Assembly (NCBI GenBank): GCA_051453625.1
Contig: JBOZIK010000001.1
Span: 205,108,142-205,172,141 of the forward strand
From: Welwitschia mirabilis
Taxonomy: Eukaryota; Gnetophyta; Gnetopsida; Welwitschiales
Direction of reading: 5' to 3'
Length of the DNA stretch: 64,000 bases
Each line of letters opens with the position of its first letter. Position 1 is the stretch's first letter. The position numbers and the translations under genes are program-made. Shown here piece by piece: positions 34,258 through 45,472 of this stretch. The notes beneath the pieces were generated by a model. That model did no database searches and was not told the DNA's origin. It worked only from the letters and a program-made list of their open reading frames with translations.

Positions 34258-36126
34258 GACCCAAATTTACTATAGGAAACTGTATCCAACATATACAAAC
34301 CTTTGAAGAGTATCCTCAACCCTATCCATATTATGATCAAACTCCTTACAACTTCAGATTTGCAAATCCTTATCATAAACTAAGAGAGTTTGATCTCTCA
34401 CCTTCCTTCATCTCTTACTATCCCTATCTTTTACCCTTAATTTTTTATTTATTATTATTTAATTCTTATTATTCATATTCCCATGAATATCCCTCATCTT
34501 TTCTTTCATATCCTTAATCTTTTAATCAACACCCTTCATCTCTTAATACCTCTTCAAATTCCTTGGAAGATACCCTTATACAATTCATGAAAGCATAAAT
34601 GCAAATAAACCAAATACTTGAGTAAGATATTTAATAATTAATTCAAGTAAACTCTCAAATATCTAATGCACTAGAAGAAGAAAACCTTCCCACATTTCAT
34701 GTATCTACAAGCTTAGAAAATCTTTAAGGGATGAATAAAACTAAAAGTAATAAAATTAAAACCTCGTCCCTTAGGAATGAAAAATAAATCCATGATGAAA
34801 CCAACAAAGACATCGAAGAGGACCTTGAGTTTAAATGTGCCATAGAGGGTGAATGGTTGTAGACAAATGGCTTTACTTTAGTATAGGATTAAATACTTTA
34901 GATGATGACGATTAATTGTTTAAAGATAAGCAAACATATAAGAAAGAATAAAAATTTGAATGTACACAATGAAGGATGAAAGTGACATTGATGAAACTAA
35001 ATCTATTCTTGAATCTCAAAAAATGTATTTTATGTAAAAAATGTAAGAAAAAATCCTTTATGAATCTTAAACAAAGAGAAGAACATTAACCAAAAGTATT
35101 TTTATGATCCATCCTTTGAGCAATCTTTTTATGAATAACATCTTGAACCCATTATGACATTTTCACCCTTATCTTTCGAGTAAGAATTAAATCTTAATGA
35201 TGAAGATAAATCCTATTTGCCTTTAGAATAATATTTTAATATCTTTCTCAATGATTAATTACCTTATTCCATGATTTCCAATTCAACTTTAACTTCATCC
35301 AAACATAATGTCTTGCATAAGTTATTTAGCAAGCAAAAATAGGCTAAAGGTCAGAGGATTTTTTATTTTAAACATATTAATTTTACTACTAGCATTGATG
35401 TTTTCCAAAGTTTTATAGATTCATCCATAAATGTTTACAAGCATTCAATCCTCTCTTTGAATGCATTGTATAATTTTAATGCATCATTAGAACATTGCAT
35501 TCATTATTATGAGCCTTCACACATATAATACCTTGGTAAAGCCCTTGAAAACTTTTTAGCTTTCTTGTATGATTTTAAATTAGGATTTTATTTTAGAGTA
35601 GATTTTCCTTTTATAACATATTTTGGCTTGAAAAAATTAAAAATTCTTATAAAATTTTATGCTTAATGACCTTTCTAATTTAAAACCTCACACGCACTTC
35701 CACCTATATAATCACCTTCTTAAGAACTATTAAGTAGGAAATTTCAAAATTTCATTCCCATTATAGAATAAATCATCATCACCTTAAACCTTTTTACTTA
35801 GGAATTCCCTAATTTTTCCCCCTTAAAATTTTACATTTTTCCCTTTCATTTTGTAATAACCCCATAAAATTAATGAACCATTCACCTAGGTTATTTATCT
35901 ATGAGTTCTTAAGAATTACAGATCTAGATTAATGTCCCTTAAACAAAAATAAAAGATAAATGATCTTATATCATCTAATTCATGACTTATGGATTTTTAA
36001 GGAAGAGTTATGCTTATTTTGAGCATGATGAGTAAGAGTGCATTTACTTAGGGTCTCTAATTTTGTTAAAACTTGGTTAAAAATGTGGAATCTACCTTCT
36101 TTATCCTCTCTATGTCCAAATCTTTT
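34258..36126 (+). pseudogene. Element B internal coding remnant: gag linker and unknown frame
   Basis: 34258-34890 reads like the C-terminal part of an Athila/Tat gag: SNSLEDTLIQFMKA, MQINQILE, LIQVNSQISNALEEENLPTF, then SSLRNEK-stop-IHDETNK, corresponding to the TLRSGK motif. At about 35190-35680 a second frame is coherent over about 130 codons with few stops (FNASLEHCIHYYEP, LGKALENFLAFLYDFKLGFY, PFITYFGLKKLKIL). I cannot assign it to RT, integrase or any family. 35680-36126 is non-coding in appearance and is cut by element C. Confidence 0.5.
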
Positions 36127-37604
36127 TGAGGATTAATAAACTTAGAGGGAAGGGATGAATGAGTTCCACTACAAAAAAAAAATATATATATATATAGACT
36201 AATAATAAAATGAAAATGCATAATGATAATATACCTTACTAAGATAATGTGATTTCCCAACCTAGGTATGTCCATACATAGAGAGTAGCTTCTACTCACA
36301 TCTCAAGATATACTTAACCTATAAGAAATAGTGGTTTTCTAGCACACCACCAACCTTACAACAAATGAGAGTCTCCTTGTAAGGTAACACTCTCTACCCC
36401 TCAAGGTAATAGTGTTTCTCATAAGCACATCATAAACCTTTACAATAATGATAGTCTCCTCACAAGATAGCACTCTCTACCCCTAAAGGGAATAGTGGTA
36501 TTCACAGGTGCACAATGAACCTTTACAATAATGAGAGTCTCCTTGTAAGGTAGTACTCTCTTCCTTGTAAGAGAATAATGGTTTTATGGCTTACCAATAA
36601 TCTTACATTAATCAAGTACCTAAAAGCACAACATTAATGCACACCTCTATAAGGGTTGCCTTACAAAGTATTTAATATTTACGAAATGAGACTTTATAAA
36701 AATATTCAATAATAAGATAATCCATAATACAAACTAAAATAAAACACAATAATAAGCCTAAAGATACTGCTTTGATAAAGATTTAAGCTTCTTGAAGTTG
36801 TTATTATTGTCATCACGAGTATAAATAAAAAATGTAATAATGAAGATCCGAGATTAGAAGTTGAAAGAAATGTTAGCTCATTACTAATGGATCTTTTGAT
36901 TTCTTCATGAGAAGTTCTGTTTACTCATGCATTTGAAGATTTGTATATTATTTAATGAAGTTCCAAAAGTTCTTCTTTATTTCATGATGTCAAGGCTTTA
37001 TAGGGTTTAAGAAGATCTAGTTATTTGAGCTTCATGTGAACTTTAATCTAAGATATCTTCAATTTTATAGACATATTTACTATAGGCATCTTTACTTTTA
37101 TAGACATCTCAAGTTAACTTGCTCAGATTTTGATAAATTTTGTACTATAGTATCTTGAACCTTCATGATCATTAATTTACAATGTACATGTTCATAGCTT
37201 ATCTAAAACATAAGATATTAGTTAAAAATTAAATTGACTCTATTACCTTTTTTGGCTTAGGATAGACATCTTTAAATATGTAAACATCTTCATTTTTTCC
37301 AGGTCCAACTTTTAGTTTAGTCATCTTGAATATGGTATTTATCTTTTAGCCTATTACTTATTTTCCAATACATGCAAGACGTCTTCATATTTTTAGATTT
37401 CTTCACTTAAGGAATCTTTCATTTTTCAAACATCTTCAAATATTCAATTTGGTATTTAGCATCTAATCCTTTTTGTGAGATGTTATCTCTAAAGATCCAT
37501 TATGATCTAGTACCTATCAAAGTATGATATACCTATAATGACCTATCTACATAATGAAACAAAATGTTTAATAAGTGGAATCATTAAAACTATATTTACC
37601 AACA
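36127..37604 (-). repeat. Element C 3' LTR
   Basis: Direct repeat of 42882-44415. On the minus strand it starts TGTTGGTAAATATAG, just after the polypurine tract, and ends near CCTCA. It contains three tandem units of 83 bases (36367-36616) and several GACGTC-derived octamers (37050-37440). Confidence 0.9.
36367..36616. repeat. 83-bp tandem repeat in the C 3' LTR, three units
   Basis: Units start at about 36367, 36450 and 36533, each with GAGAGTCTCC or GATAGTCTCC, then ACTCTCT..CC, then AATAGTGGTTTTCA and AACCTTTACAA. A partial unit lies just to the left. The same three units occur in the other LTR, so they existed before insertion. Confidence 0.88.
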
Positions 37605-37618
37605 ATTTCCCCCTTTGC
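37605..37618 (-). promoter_or_regulatory. Element C polypurine tract
   Basis: The minus strand reads GCAAAGGGGGAAAT immediately before the TGTTGG start of the 3' LTR, the standard arrangement in plant copia elements. Confidence 0.8.
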
Positions 37619-39100
37619 AATGATGTTCAAAACTTGGAAAATCTCATTAGTATAATATCAACTAATTAATTGAAATTAGACATTTTATTCTAGATAAATA
37701 CACATAATTAGTATTTGTAATAATTATGATATGAGGCACTTGAAATTAGAAAAATCACATAGATATATATCGCACTTGAAAAATCAGAATAATACATATT
37801 TAAGAATCATTTGAAAAACTTGCAAAATACACAAAAGTAGATGATAAATCATTATATCCTTCATTTACATATGTACAAAGAATAAAGCACAAAAAGTGAA
37901 AATCTCTTAATTGAAATATACTAATGGTAATAAGCCATATTTTAGATCATGAAATTGAATTGTGTGCCAAGACTATATCATAATATATGTACTCATAAAA
38001 ATGATAGTCAATAAACATCATAGTAAGTAAAAAATGTGTTATCATCATATGAGAGCATTTTGATCATTAAATAATCAGAGTATTACTTATTCAAAAGTGC
38101 GCTAATGAAAGCATATGAAAGCATAATATTAAGAACACGAAATGTGCTAAACATAAGTAATGTATTAAGAAGTTGAAACGATAGAAAATTTTACATAACA
38201 CAAATGTATGCCAAAACATCAAGAAGGGATCATCAATAGAAATGATGAAACTCATGGATCCAATCCAAAATCTCATGATCAAAAACTCTAATCCCAATAA
38301 AGTATTCTTAATATGAAAGTTCTAGTGTCCAACCGATCTGCGAATGATTTGTCATATACTTCTTCTTCTTTTTGGACATCAGAAAAAGGCTTTAATCACT
38401 AAGATCTAAATCACTTGTGTAATACTCATCTTAGGCTTTTTTATCACTATCATTATTATCATGGGTGATAAAGAGTTGTTGGGTGTACGATGATGAGAAA
38501 GTAGGGGGTGAAGTATGCCTCTTCCTAGAAGGACACTATGATATCTTAATGATGAGGAAGTAAGGATTGGAGTTTGCCTCTTCCTAGAAGAGTACTATGA
38601 TATTTGGCCATAGCCCTTAAAGACCTATCTCCTCATATGTTAGTACATTTGAGAAGTAATCGAAGTTCCAAAAAATTTGGTGATGGAAATCTCTATAAAT
38701 GATGGTGGTATTTATATGGATGAGAGTGATTCTACCTAAATAGGCTCTATGTAAGAAGGTTATGGTAAGGGTGGACACACTGAAGGTGATGAAGGTTCAT
38801 GTAGTGATGAATAAGGTCTAAGTAATGATGATGGCTATGTAGAATTGTGGAATGAAAACTTACAATGAGGATGACAAAAAATAAAAGGTGAAGCATCTGA
38901 TCTCTTAGATTCTATCTCCTATAGTGCTATCCTCTTTTGTGAAGGATATAGAGCATATGAATCCCCTTGTACAAGTACCTTATACCTCCCTTAAGTCTAT
39001 CCCTATCTCCAGAAGACTCTTCTAAAAGATTCATTGTCTACTGCCATATCTGAATCATAATCTATGCCAAAAGGAGTTGATAGTCCTGCTTCTTCTTATA
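37619..39100 (-). other. Element C segment between its coding frame and 3' LTR
   Basis: Low-complexity sequence. 38341-38960 on the minus strand contains repeated short blocks, e.g. CTTCCTAGAAG-type sequence twice near 38520 and 38580, but I recognise no domain. It may be the decayed C-terminus of the frame above. The open frame at 38091-38297 looks fortuitous. Confidence 0.4.
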
Positions 39101-39104
39101 CATT

Positions 39105-40130
39105 TTATTCCTCCTCTAACTCTATCCATGTCGGCTTCCTCATGGATTCCCAACTCTCTATTAGTACCTCCCCTTCACTTCCAATGGATATATGTTTCTT
39201 TAGCCTTAATAAGTTTCTTTCAATTTTGTAAATCATTTTTGCCATTACCTTTAATTCCTTTTTCACTGAAGAAGAGCTATGAGTAGTAGTGGAAAAAGAT
39301 TTTTGAAACAGTAGATTCCTCCTACTTATCCCTTCACTTGGTATCACTAGTGATCTTTATTTTTTACTAAACTTTGCTAATGGTTTCTTCTAATAGATGA
39401 GGTTAACATATGACACTGAAATATTTGCATTGCTAATGATTGGGCTAATAAGACATGAATGGCCTAAGGTATACCCCTTGTGAAATAGTGATATGATATC
39501 ATACATAGCATAAAAATCAAATCTATCTGAAAGCTAGTGAGTAAATAGTATACAATGAAGTTTTGCATGGATTTGCAATAATTGTAGATGCCTCCTCTAA
39601 CTAAAATTTTGTAGAATGTTATCAGACTAAGAATTGAGGCCTTAAGCATCATGTCTTTTCTTTCACTATATTTAATAGAGTTTAATCTACTATGCCCAAA
39701 TAAAAAATTATTCATTTAATGTTGAGACATATTTGTAGCTCTAGAACTAAATATCTATTTAAAAGAATGGCTATAAAACTATGGAATATTTGTATCATCT
39801 ACGCTAAGTAATGAATTAATAAAACTTGGAACTATATGAAAATTTGCACCTCTAACTTAAGTTTGAAATGCACCAGTATTGTCATCAATTTCATGAATAT
39901 TTACATAAAATTCTCTTACACTAGATCAAGAATAGGCTAAATAATTTGTACTATTCTTTCTTAACTAAGCTGAATAAATTAACTAATGAGCTGATCTCTA
40001 TGCCTATTCTGAAATCCAAGGGTTCTCTCTATAATGATTTCCTTTTGAATCATCTTTTGAACCTTATTTCTACTGCCTCATGAGAAAACTATCATTTAAA
40101 TTATGATCTTTATCATTTTGAGATCTTGTT
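39105..40130 (-). pseudogene. Element C: plant-transposon-protein-like domain
   Basis: Minus strand, in order: IERTLGFQN, then SVREFYVNIHEIDD with VRGANFHIVPSFINSLLSVD, then SIKYSERKDMMLKASILSLI, LVRGGIYNYCKSMQNFIVYY and LIFMLCMISYHY...IPYAM, and finally a lysine-rich helical tail (39105-39347) ending PTWIELEEE. The pattern (L)V-EFY-N, V-RG--V-F, IN--L, RGG followed by LPYGM-like sequence, fits the plant-specific putative transposon protein domain I know as Transposase_32 (PF20167), often found in retroelement-derived plant proteins of unknown role. The name does not establish transposase activity. It occupies the place where copia integrase and RT would be. Confidence 0.6.
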
Positions 40131-40900
40131 CCTTATCCTTAAAGATTTATTCTACATTTCTTCTTGTTATTTTTATAAAATAAAATGAAGAACTAATAAA
40201 AGATTAACTGTAATACAAGAAAGTATGAAAAAATATGCACATGTTCATAAAAAAGTATTATTCTTTCCTGCTATTGAGATGTCTTAAGAATTCAAGATGT
40301 CTAGCTAAAGAAATCTAAGAAAATATATCCTAGAAATTCACCTAAGAGAGACATGTGTTAAGTGGGAACTTAAAAATTAAGATTTGGTGGTCCCCTTTAC
40401 TATTAAAAAGGATTAAAACCATAGCTTTTGACACATTTTTATTTCCATAATAATACAATCAAGGCATCCAAAAAATTCAAGATTCTAAAATACAAAAACT
40501 AAATTCCTATAAATTCAAAGATATTTGCTATTAAAAATTTTTAATACATTTTTCTTCTACTGAGACATTTACAAAAATCAAGACATCTAATTCAAAATTT
40601 AAAAATAATGTACCTATCATTCCAAGATGTTTGTAAAATTTAAGACATCTAATTCCAAGATGTCTACAAATTTTAAGATGTCTTTACTAGAGACATCTAC
40701 AAAACTAAACATGTCTAAAATAAAATTTTCAGATTTTTCAAAAAGAATCTATGACTATTATAACCATAATAATAATAATAATACTTTGAGAAGTTAAAAC
40801 TCACATACATAATTTAACTTTTAAATATAGAAGCTACATCTAATCATAATTTTAACTCATAAGGTAAATGCAATGGATTTGAGATGTTAAAGCAGTTACC
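40131..40900. other. Element C spacer rich in decayed GACGTC palindromes
   Basis: No coding similarity. At 40272-40716 AGATGTCT and AGACATCT, in both orientations, recur at least six times, e.g. near 40275, 40291, 40580, 40642, 40657, 40675 and 40692. The same octamer family recurs in both LTRs. Confidence 0.65.
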
Positions 40901-42850
40901 TAATTTACTTACCTAGTTAGGCAAGGTCCAATCTTCAAGTTCCTGTATAAATTAGTATATCTTTTGGTGCCTTTATATTTTACATTCTTATTGATAAATA
41001 GATCTTTGTTGCATTGATTTATAACATCATTGTTATATCTTGAGCATCCACTACCAATGTAATGAGTATGTTTGTTCTCAATTCTGAGGTCTGATTTAGC
41101 TTCTGGTATCCAAACTTTTCTTGGTCCATCCTACACAAAATGATATACCAATCTACCATGCCTATTGGCATTGTTAGTGCAATACCTATTTTTAAATTTT
41201 ATTGGACATCTATACTGATAATGACATTTATAATTACAATAATAGAAAATGATGTTATTTGTATATGTCAAGTGCTTATACCTTGATTTGTAATTCCACC
41301 TTTTAAATTGAGAGGATGAAGTAGTGGTTGTAGATTCATTATTTCTTAAGCCACTCTTATCATTTGGATTTCTGGTTTGGCCAAGCATGATATTCAATTT
41401 TTCTTTGTCTTACATAAATTTTTTAATGATTTTCTTTAAAACCAAAAGTTCTTATTTTACATTCTCTAAAACATAGGTTATTCTACCAACTTCAGCTTTA
41501 AGAGTTGAGTTTTTAGTGGATAATTTATTGTAAGAATCCTTTTCTTATTAATATGTGATTTCTTATGTATCAGGTAACTTTCTCATATTTATACATTATT
41601 TTTATACATTATTAAACTATTTAGAAATTAAATCATATTTTTCTTGAATACTCATACCTGTGTCATATTTAATATCTAAATCATATTCGTCATCTAAATC
41701 ATTGCATTTATCTTGAATGTGTGCTATAGCCATATAGGAAGCAGGTAGTTTTTTATTATTAAATGATTCCTTTTTTATTACTTCTTTATCATTCTCCCAT
41801 CCTATAAAGAATGCTTTCTTTTTTCTTAGCTCTTTCTTTTATTCTCTATCTTTCAACCTATTAGTACTAAGGCATTTTGAGGCTATATGACCTCATCCTC
41901 CACGTACCCAACATTCTATTTTTAAAAGATCAGGAAAAAAATTTATTTAAAGACTTATCTTTTAGCTCATCTTTGGTTGGATAACTAGGTGGTTTTTTGG
42001 AGTCTTCCCTCTTGTTGTATTTTCATACTAGAAGTCTCTTATCTCTTTTCTAATGAAATCAAGTTTCTTATTTTCATCATTAGAGTCATATTCTTCTTGT
42101 TCTTCCTTCATCTTTCCTTTTAATCTCTAATTTGTGATTTAGTTTACCTTAAGTGCAATGGATTTTTCTTTCAAAGCTTTATCTTGAATGAGATCCATTT
42201 CATTTCATATGTAGTGAGAGCACTCTGTAGATCTTCTATCTTCATTATGAATTCTTTAAATTCTTTCATAGCTATGGTCTTTGACTTGTAATTAGGGATT
42301 AGTATTCTAATAACCTTTTGAATTAACTTTGCTTCAAGAAGATCTTCTCTAATGCCAAATATTGCTTTTACAATGTTTAAAACTTTAGTAAATTACTTGT
42401 GAACTCTTTCTCCTTAGTTCATCTTGAGATTTTCAAATTAATTTGTCCAAATTAGAAGCTTACATTATTTCATAACAGATGTTCCTTCATATGTTCCAAC
42501 TAGAACATTTCAAATTTCTTGTGCCATCTTGAAACCTATTATTCTATTAAACTATTCTATAGATAAAGCAAAATAAGATACATTATTAACTTTAGAGTTA
42601 TACATGAAGATATCTTTTTATTCATTACTCTTATCTTTTCTTTTCTTAATCTAAGTAATGGTATTGTCTACAACATTTGTAAATTCTCCATAGGATTTGA
42701 ATATCATTCTTCTATGCTCTACCATGTTTAAAACTCAAAATACTATAAGTACACCTACATCCTCATCTTCTAATATGCATAGTTTATCCCATCGAAGAGA
42801 AGAGGTTTAACAGATGGCACCCCTTCCATTGTCCACTCAAGGAAGTTATT
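40900..42850 (-). pseudogene. gag: Element C gag and protease-like remnant, copia type
   Basis: Minus strand from about 42824: MEGVPSVKPLLFDGINYAY, then W--RM-VYL-like sequence, the copia gag (UBN2-type) start; then MENLQ, RWHKKFEMF, HMKEHLL, matching the WDIL...HEGT region, and KEFTSNLLKF. A decayed knuckle lies at about 41880-41925: C-WV-R-GG-stop-GHIASKC, second Cys changed to Arg. A second knuckle-like block FYYCNYKCHYQYRC is at 41131-41397, followed by VWIPEAKSD and IGSGCSRY, resembling the DSGCSRHMTG protease site of SIRE-type copia. Stops are frequent. Confidence 0.75.
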
Positions 42851-42867
42851 TCTTTTCATGAGTACTC

Positions 42868-42879
42868 ACTCTAATACCA
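42868..42879 (-). promoter_or_regulatory. Element C primer-binding site, tRNA-iMet type
   Basis: The minus strand reads TGGTATTAGAGT, two bases inside the right LTR. The usual site is TGGTATCAGAGC; the two differences are C-to-T. Confidence 0.88.
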
Positions 42880-42881
42880 CT

Positions 42882-44415
42882 TGAGGATTGATTGAACTCA
42901 AAGGAGAGGGGTAAATTAATTCCACTAAATAAAAATTTAAATCAATAACAAAATGAAAATGCATAAGTATAATACACCTTACTAAGATAATGTGTTTCAT
43001 CAATTTGAGTACATCCACACACGGAGGATGGCTTCTATTCACACATCTAAATATTCTTGATCTATAATAAATAGTGATTTTTTAATGTATTATTAATCTT
43101 ATAACAAATGGAAGTCTTCTTACAAGATATCACTCTCTTTCCCTCAAGGGAACAATGGTTTTTAAAGGCATACCATAAACCTTTACAACAATGAGAGTCT
43201 CCTTGCAAGCCAGCACTCTTTTCTCCTTAAGGAAACATGGTTTTCAAAGGTGCATCATAAACGTTTATAATAATGAAAGTCTCCTTTCAAGGCATTACTT
43301 TCTTCCTCATAAGGTAATAATGGTTTTCTGGCTTACCAATAACCTTACATCAAGCAAGTTCCTAAAAGCACAATATTAATGCATATCCCTAAAAGAATTG
43401 CCTTACAAAGTATTTGATATTCAAGAAATTGACTTTACAATAAAATTTAACAATAAGATCGTTAACAATATAAACCAAAATAAAATACAAAAACAAGCCT
43501 AAAAATATTACTTTGATGAAGATTTAAGCTCCTTGAAGTTGTTCTTATTTTCATCATGAGTATGAATGAAGAATGTAACAATGAAGATCTAAGATCAAAA
43601 TATAAAAGCAATGTTAGCTCCTTGCTAATTAATCCTTTAATTTTTTTATAAGAGTTTTCCTTTACTTATGCATTTGAATATATGTATATTTGTTTGATTC
43701 AATGATGTGCTTAAAGTTCTTCTTTATTTTATAACATTAAGCCTTTATAGGATTGAAGAAGATCTAGCCATTTAAGCTTGAAAGATACCCATTTGATTTT
43801 GTAACCACTGTGAAATAGATAGTTAATGTCTATGCTTCGAGTATGTAACTTTGGTTTTAATCCATATGAACTTTGGTCTAAGATGTCTTTAATTATGTAG
43901 AAATATTCACTCATGTCTTCACTTTTGTAGATGTCTTTAGTCAACTTATCTAGATTTTGATGAAATTTGCTCTCTAGTATCCTTGGACATTCATGATCAT
44001 GAATCCATGTTGTACAGGTTCATAGATCACTTAAAATGTAATATATTAGTTAAAATCCAAATTAACTTTATTACCTATTTTAGCTTAGTATAAATGTCTT
44101 CAAATATGCACACACATTCATCTATATTAGGTTCAACTTTTAGTTTAGTTATCTTGAATATGGTAGTTATACTTTAGCATGTTACTTATTTTCTAGTAAA
44201 TACAAGATGTATTTATATTTTCAGATATCTTTACTTGAGATGTCTTCAAATAATTGATTTTACTAATCAGCATCTAATCCTTTTCATGAGAAGTTGTCTC
44301 TGAAGATCCATCATGATCTAGTACTTATCAAAGTTTGATGTACCTATAATAACTTATTTACATAATGACATAAAATGTTTTATAAGTAAAATCATTAAAA
44401 CTAGATTTACTAATA
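42882..44415 (-). repeat. Element C 5' LTR
   Basis: Partner of 36127-37604. The 83-bp units start at about 43110, 43193 and 43275. Decayed GACGTC octamers lie at 43880-44250. The LTR ends TACTAATA where the partner has TACCAACA, again transitions. Confidence 0.9.
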
Positions 44416-45472
44416 CTCATAATGGAAACAATATGTTTGTTGATTAGGCTAGTGAGCTAATGACCTCTGAAATATGCATAAAAAATGAATATGAGAAAAT
44501 GAAAAAAATAAAAATAATATATCTCTTCTACAAATTCACATAACATTAATCACCTAATTTGGTTTAATTAACTACATCAGGGCTATGAGTGCTCACTAGC
44601 AATGTAGCTCTAATAATCTACTTTATGACATGTTCAACTATATTAGGGCTATAAATGCTTGCTGGTAGTGTTGCACTAACTTTTTCATATATTAAAATTC
44701 TTAATTCTATTGGAGAGAAATTTCATAATACTAGGTACCCAATGTGATTTAAAGACTTAAACTAAGAATATATACTCTGGTAAAAATGGAAATTAAAGGA
44801 AACAAAAAGGTGGAAATTGGAGTCCTTTTGTGTTTCATTGTCTTTTTAACTTTTCATACTTAGGATTTGTAGTTATTCCTTGAATCTTTATAAGTTACCT
44901 AATTAAGACTATAGTTAATTTATTTTGAGCTTAGATTAAAAAATAAAAAACAAATTCCATTAACTTAGGTAGGTTTGCTTATTTATTTATCAATTAATGG
45001 TTAAGTCCATTTTTATTATCCATATCCATCATCCTTTTTGTCTTACCTCCACCTCATAAAAATAAAATTTTTAAGGTTTGGATTTTTACCTAGGATCTTT
45101 AGGAAAGAAATAAAATGATTTTTATTTTGCATTAGTTAGAGTCTTTCTTTTTATAGCTTAGCTGTAATATTTTGCATTATTTTTAATAAAGGACTCCCCG
45201 TGATCTTTTTAAAAACTATGTTCACATAATAATTTTAATGATTTTTATTATATACCTTTAAGGAGAACATTGAGTTTTGTTTGGGGGTATGGCATTTGGT
45301 TTTCATGTCAAAATTTTTCATTTTTATGTCTTAATTACAAAAAATTGATCATAAAAATTTTAAAGTTATATCATTCACACACTTAAGCACTTTTTACTTC
45401 ATCAATTTTTCCATGTTTAACCACGATGTTATCAACTTTTTATTAAGGCACAAGTAAAATTTTAATTAGGGA
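44416..45472 (+). other. Element B 3' internal segment
   Basis: Resumes B after C. 44560-44690 has an imperfect duplication: GGGCTATGAGTGCTCACTAG followed about 85 bases later by GGGCTATAAATGCTTGCTGG. At 45274-45287 is GTTTTGTTTGGGGG followed by TATGGCATTTGG, a motif found after pol in Athila/Tat elements. No pol sequence. The 3' LTR begins at 45473 after AATTAGGGA, a weak polypurine tract. Confidence 0.6.

Larger units (their letters stand above)
36127..44415 (-). mobile_element. Element C: copia-like LTR element, minus strand, nested in B
   Basis: LTRs at 36127-37604 and 42882-44415, tRNA-iMet-type PBS next to the right LTR, and polypurine tract next to the left LTR, so it is on the minus strand. 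The internal 5.26 kb hold gag, zinc-knuckle sequences and a protease-like site at the right, and a plant-transposon-protein-like domain in the middle. No integrase, RT or RNase H block of copia type is visible. The flanking pentamers are CTTTT and CTCAT, a poor match. It is probably a non-autonomous derivative of a SIRE/Maximus-like copia element. Confidence 0.85.

Noticed and set aside
39077-39286. Plus-strand frame of 69 codons
   Set aside because: Antisense to the lysine-rich tail of the element C protein; no similarity of its own.
36122-44420. Target-site duplication of element C (CTTTT / CTCAT)
   Set aside because: Only three of five bases agree, so it was not used as evidence; LTR, PBS and polypurine tract define the element.
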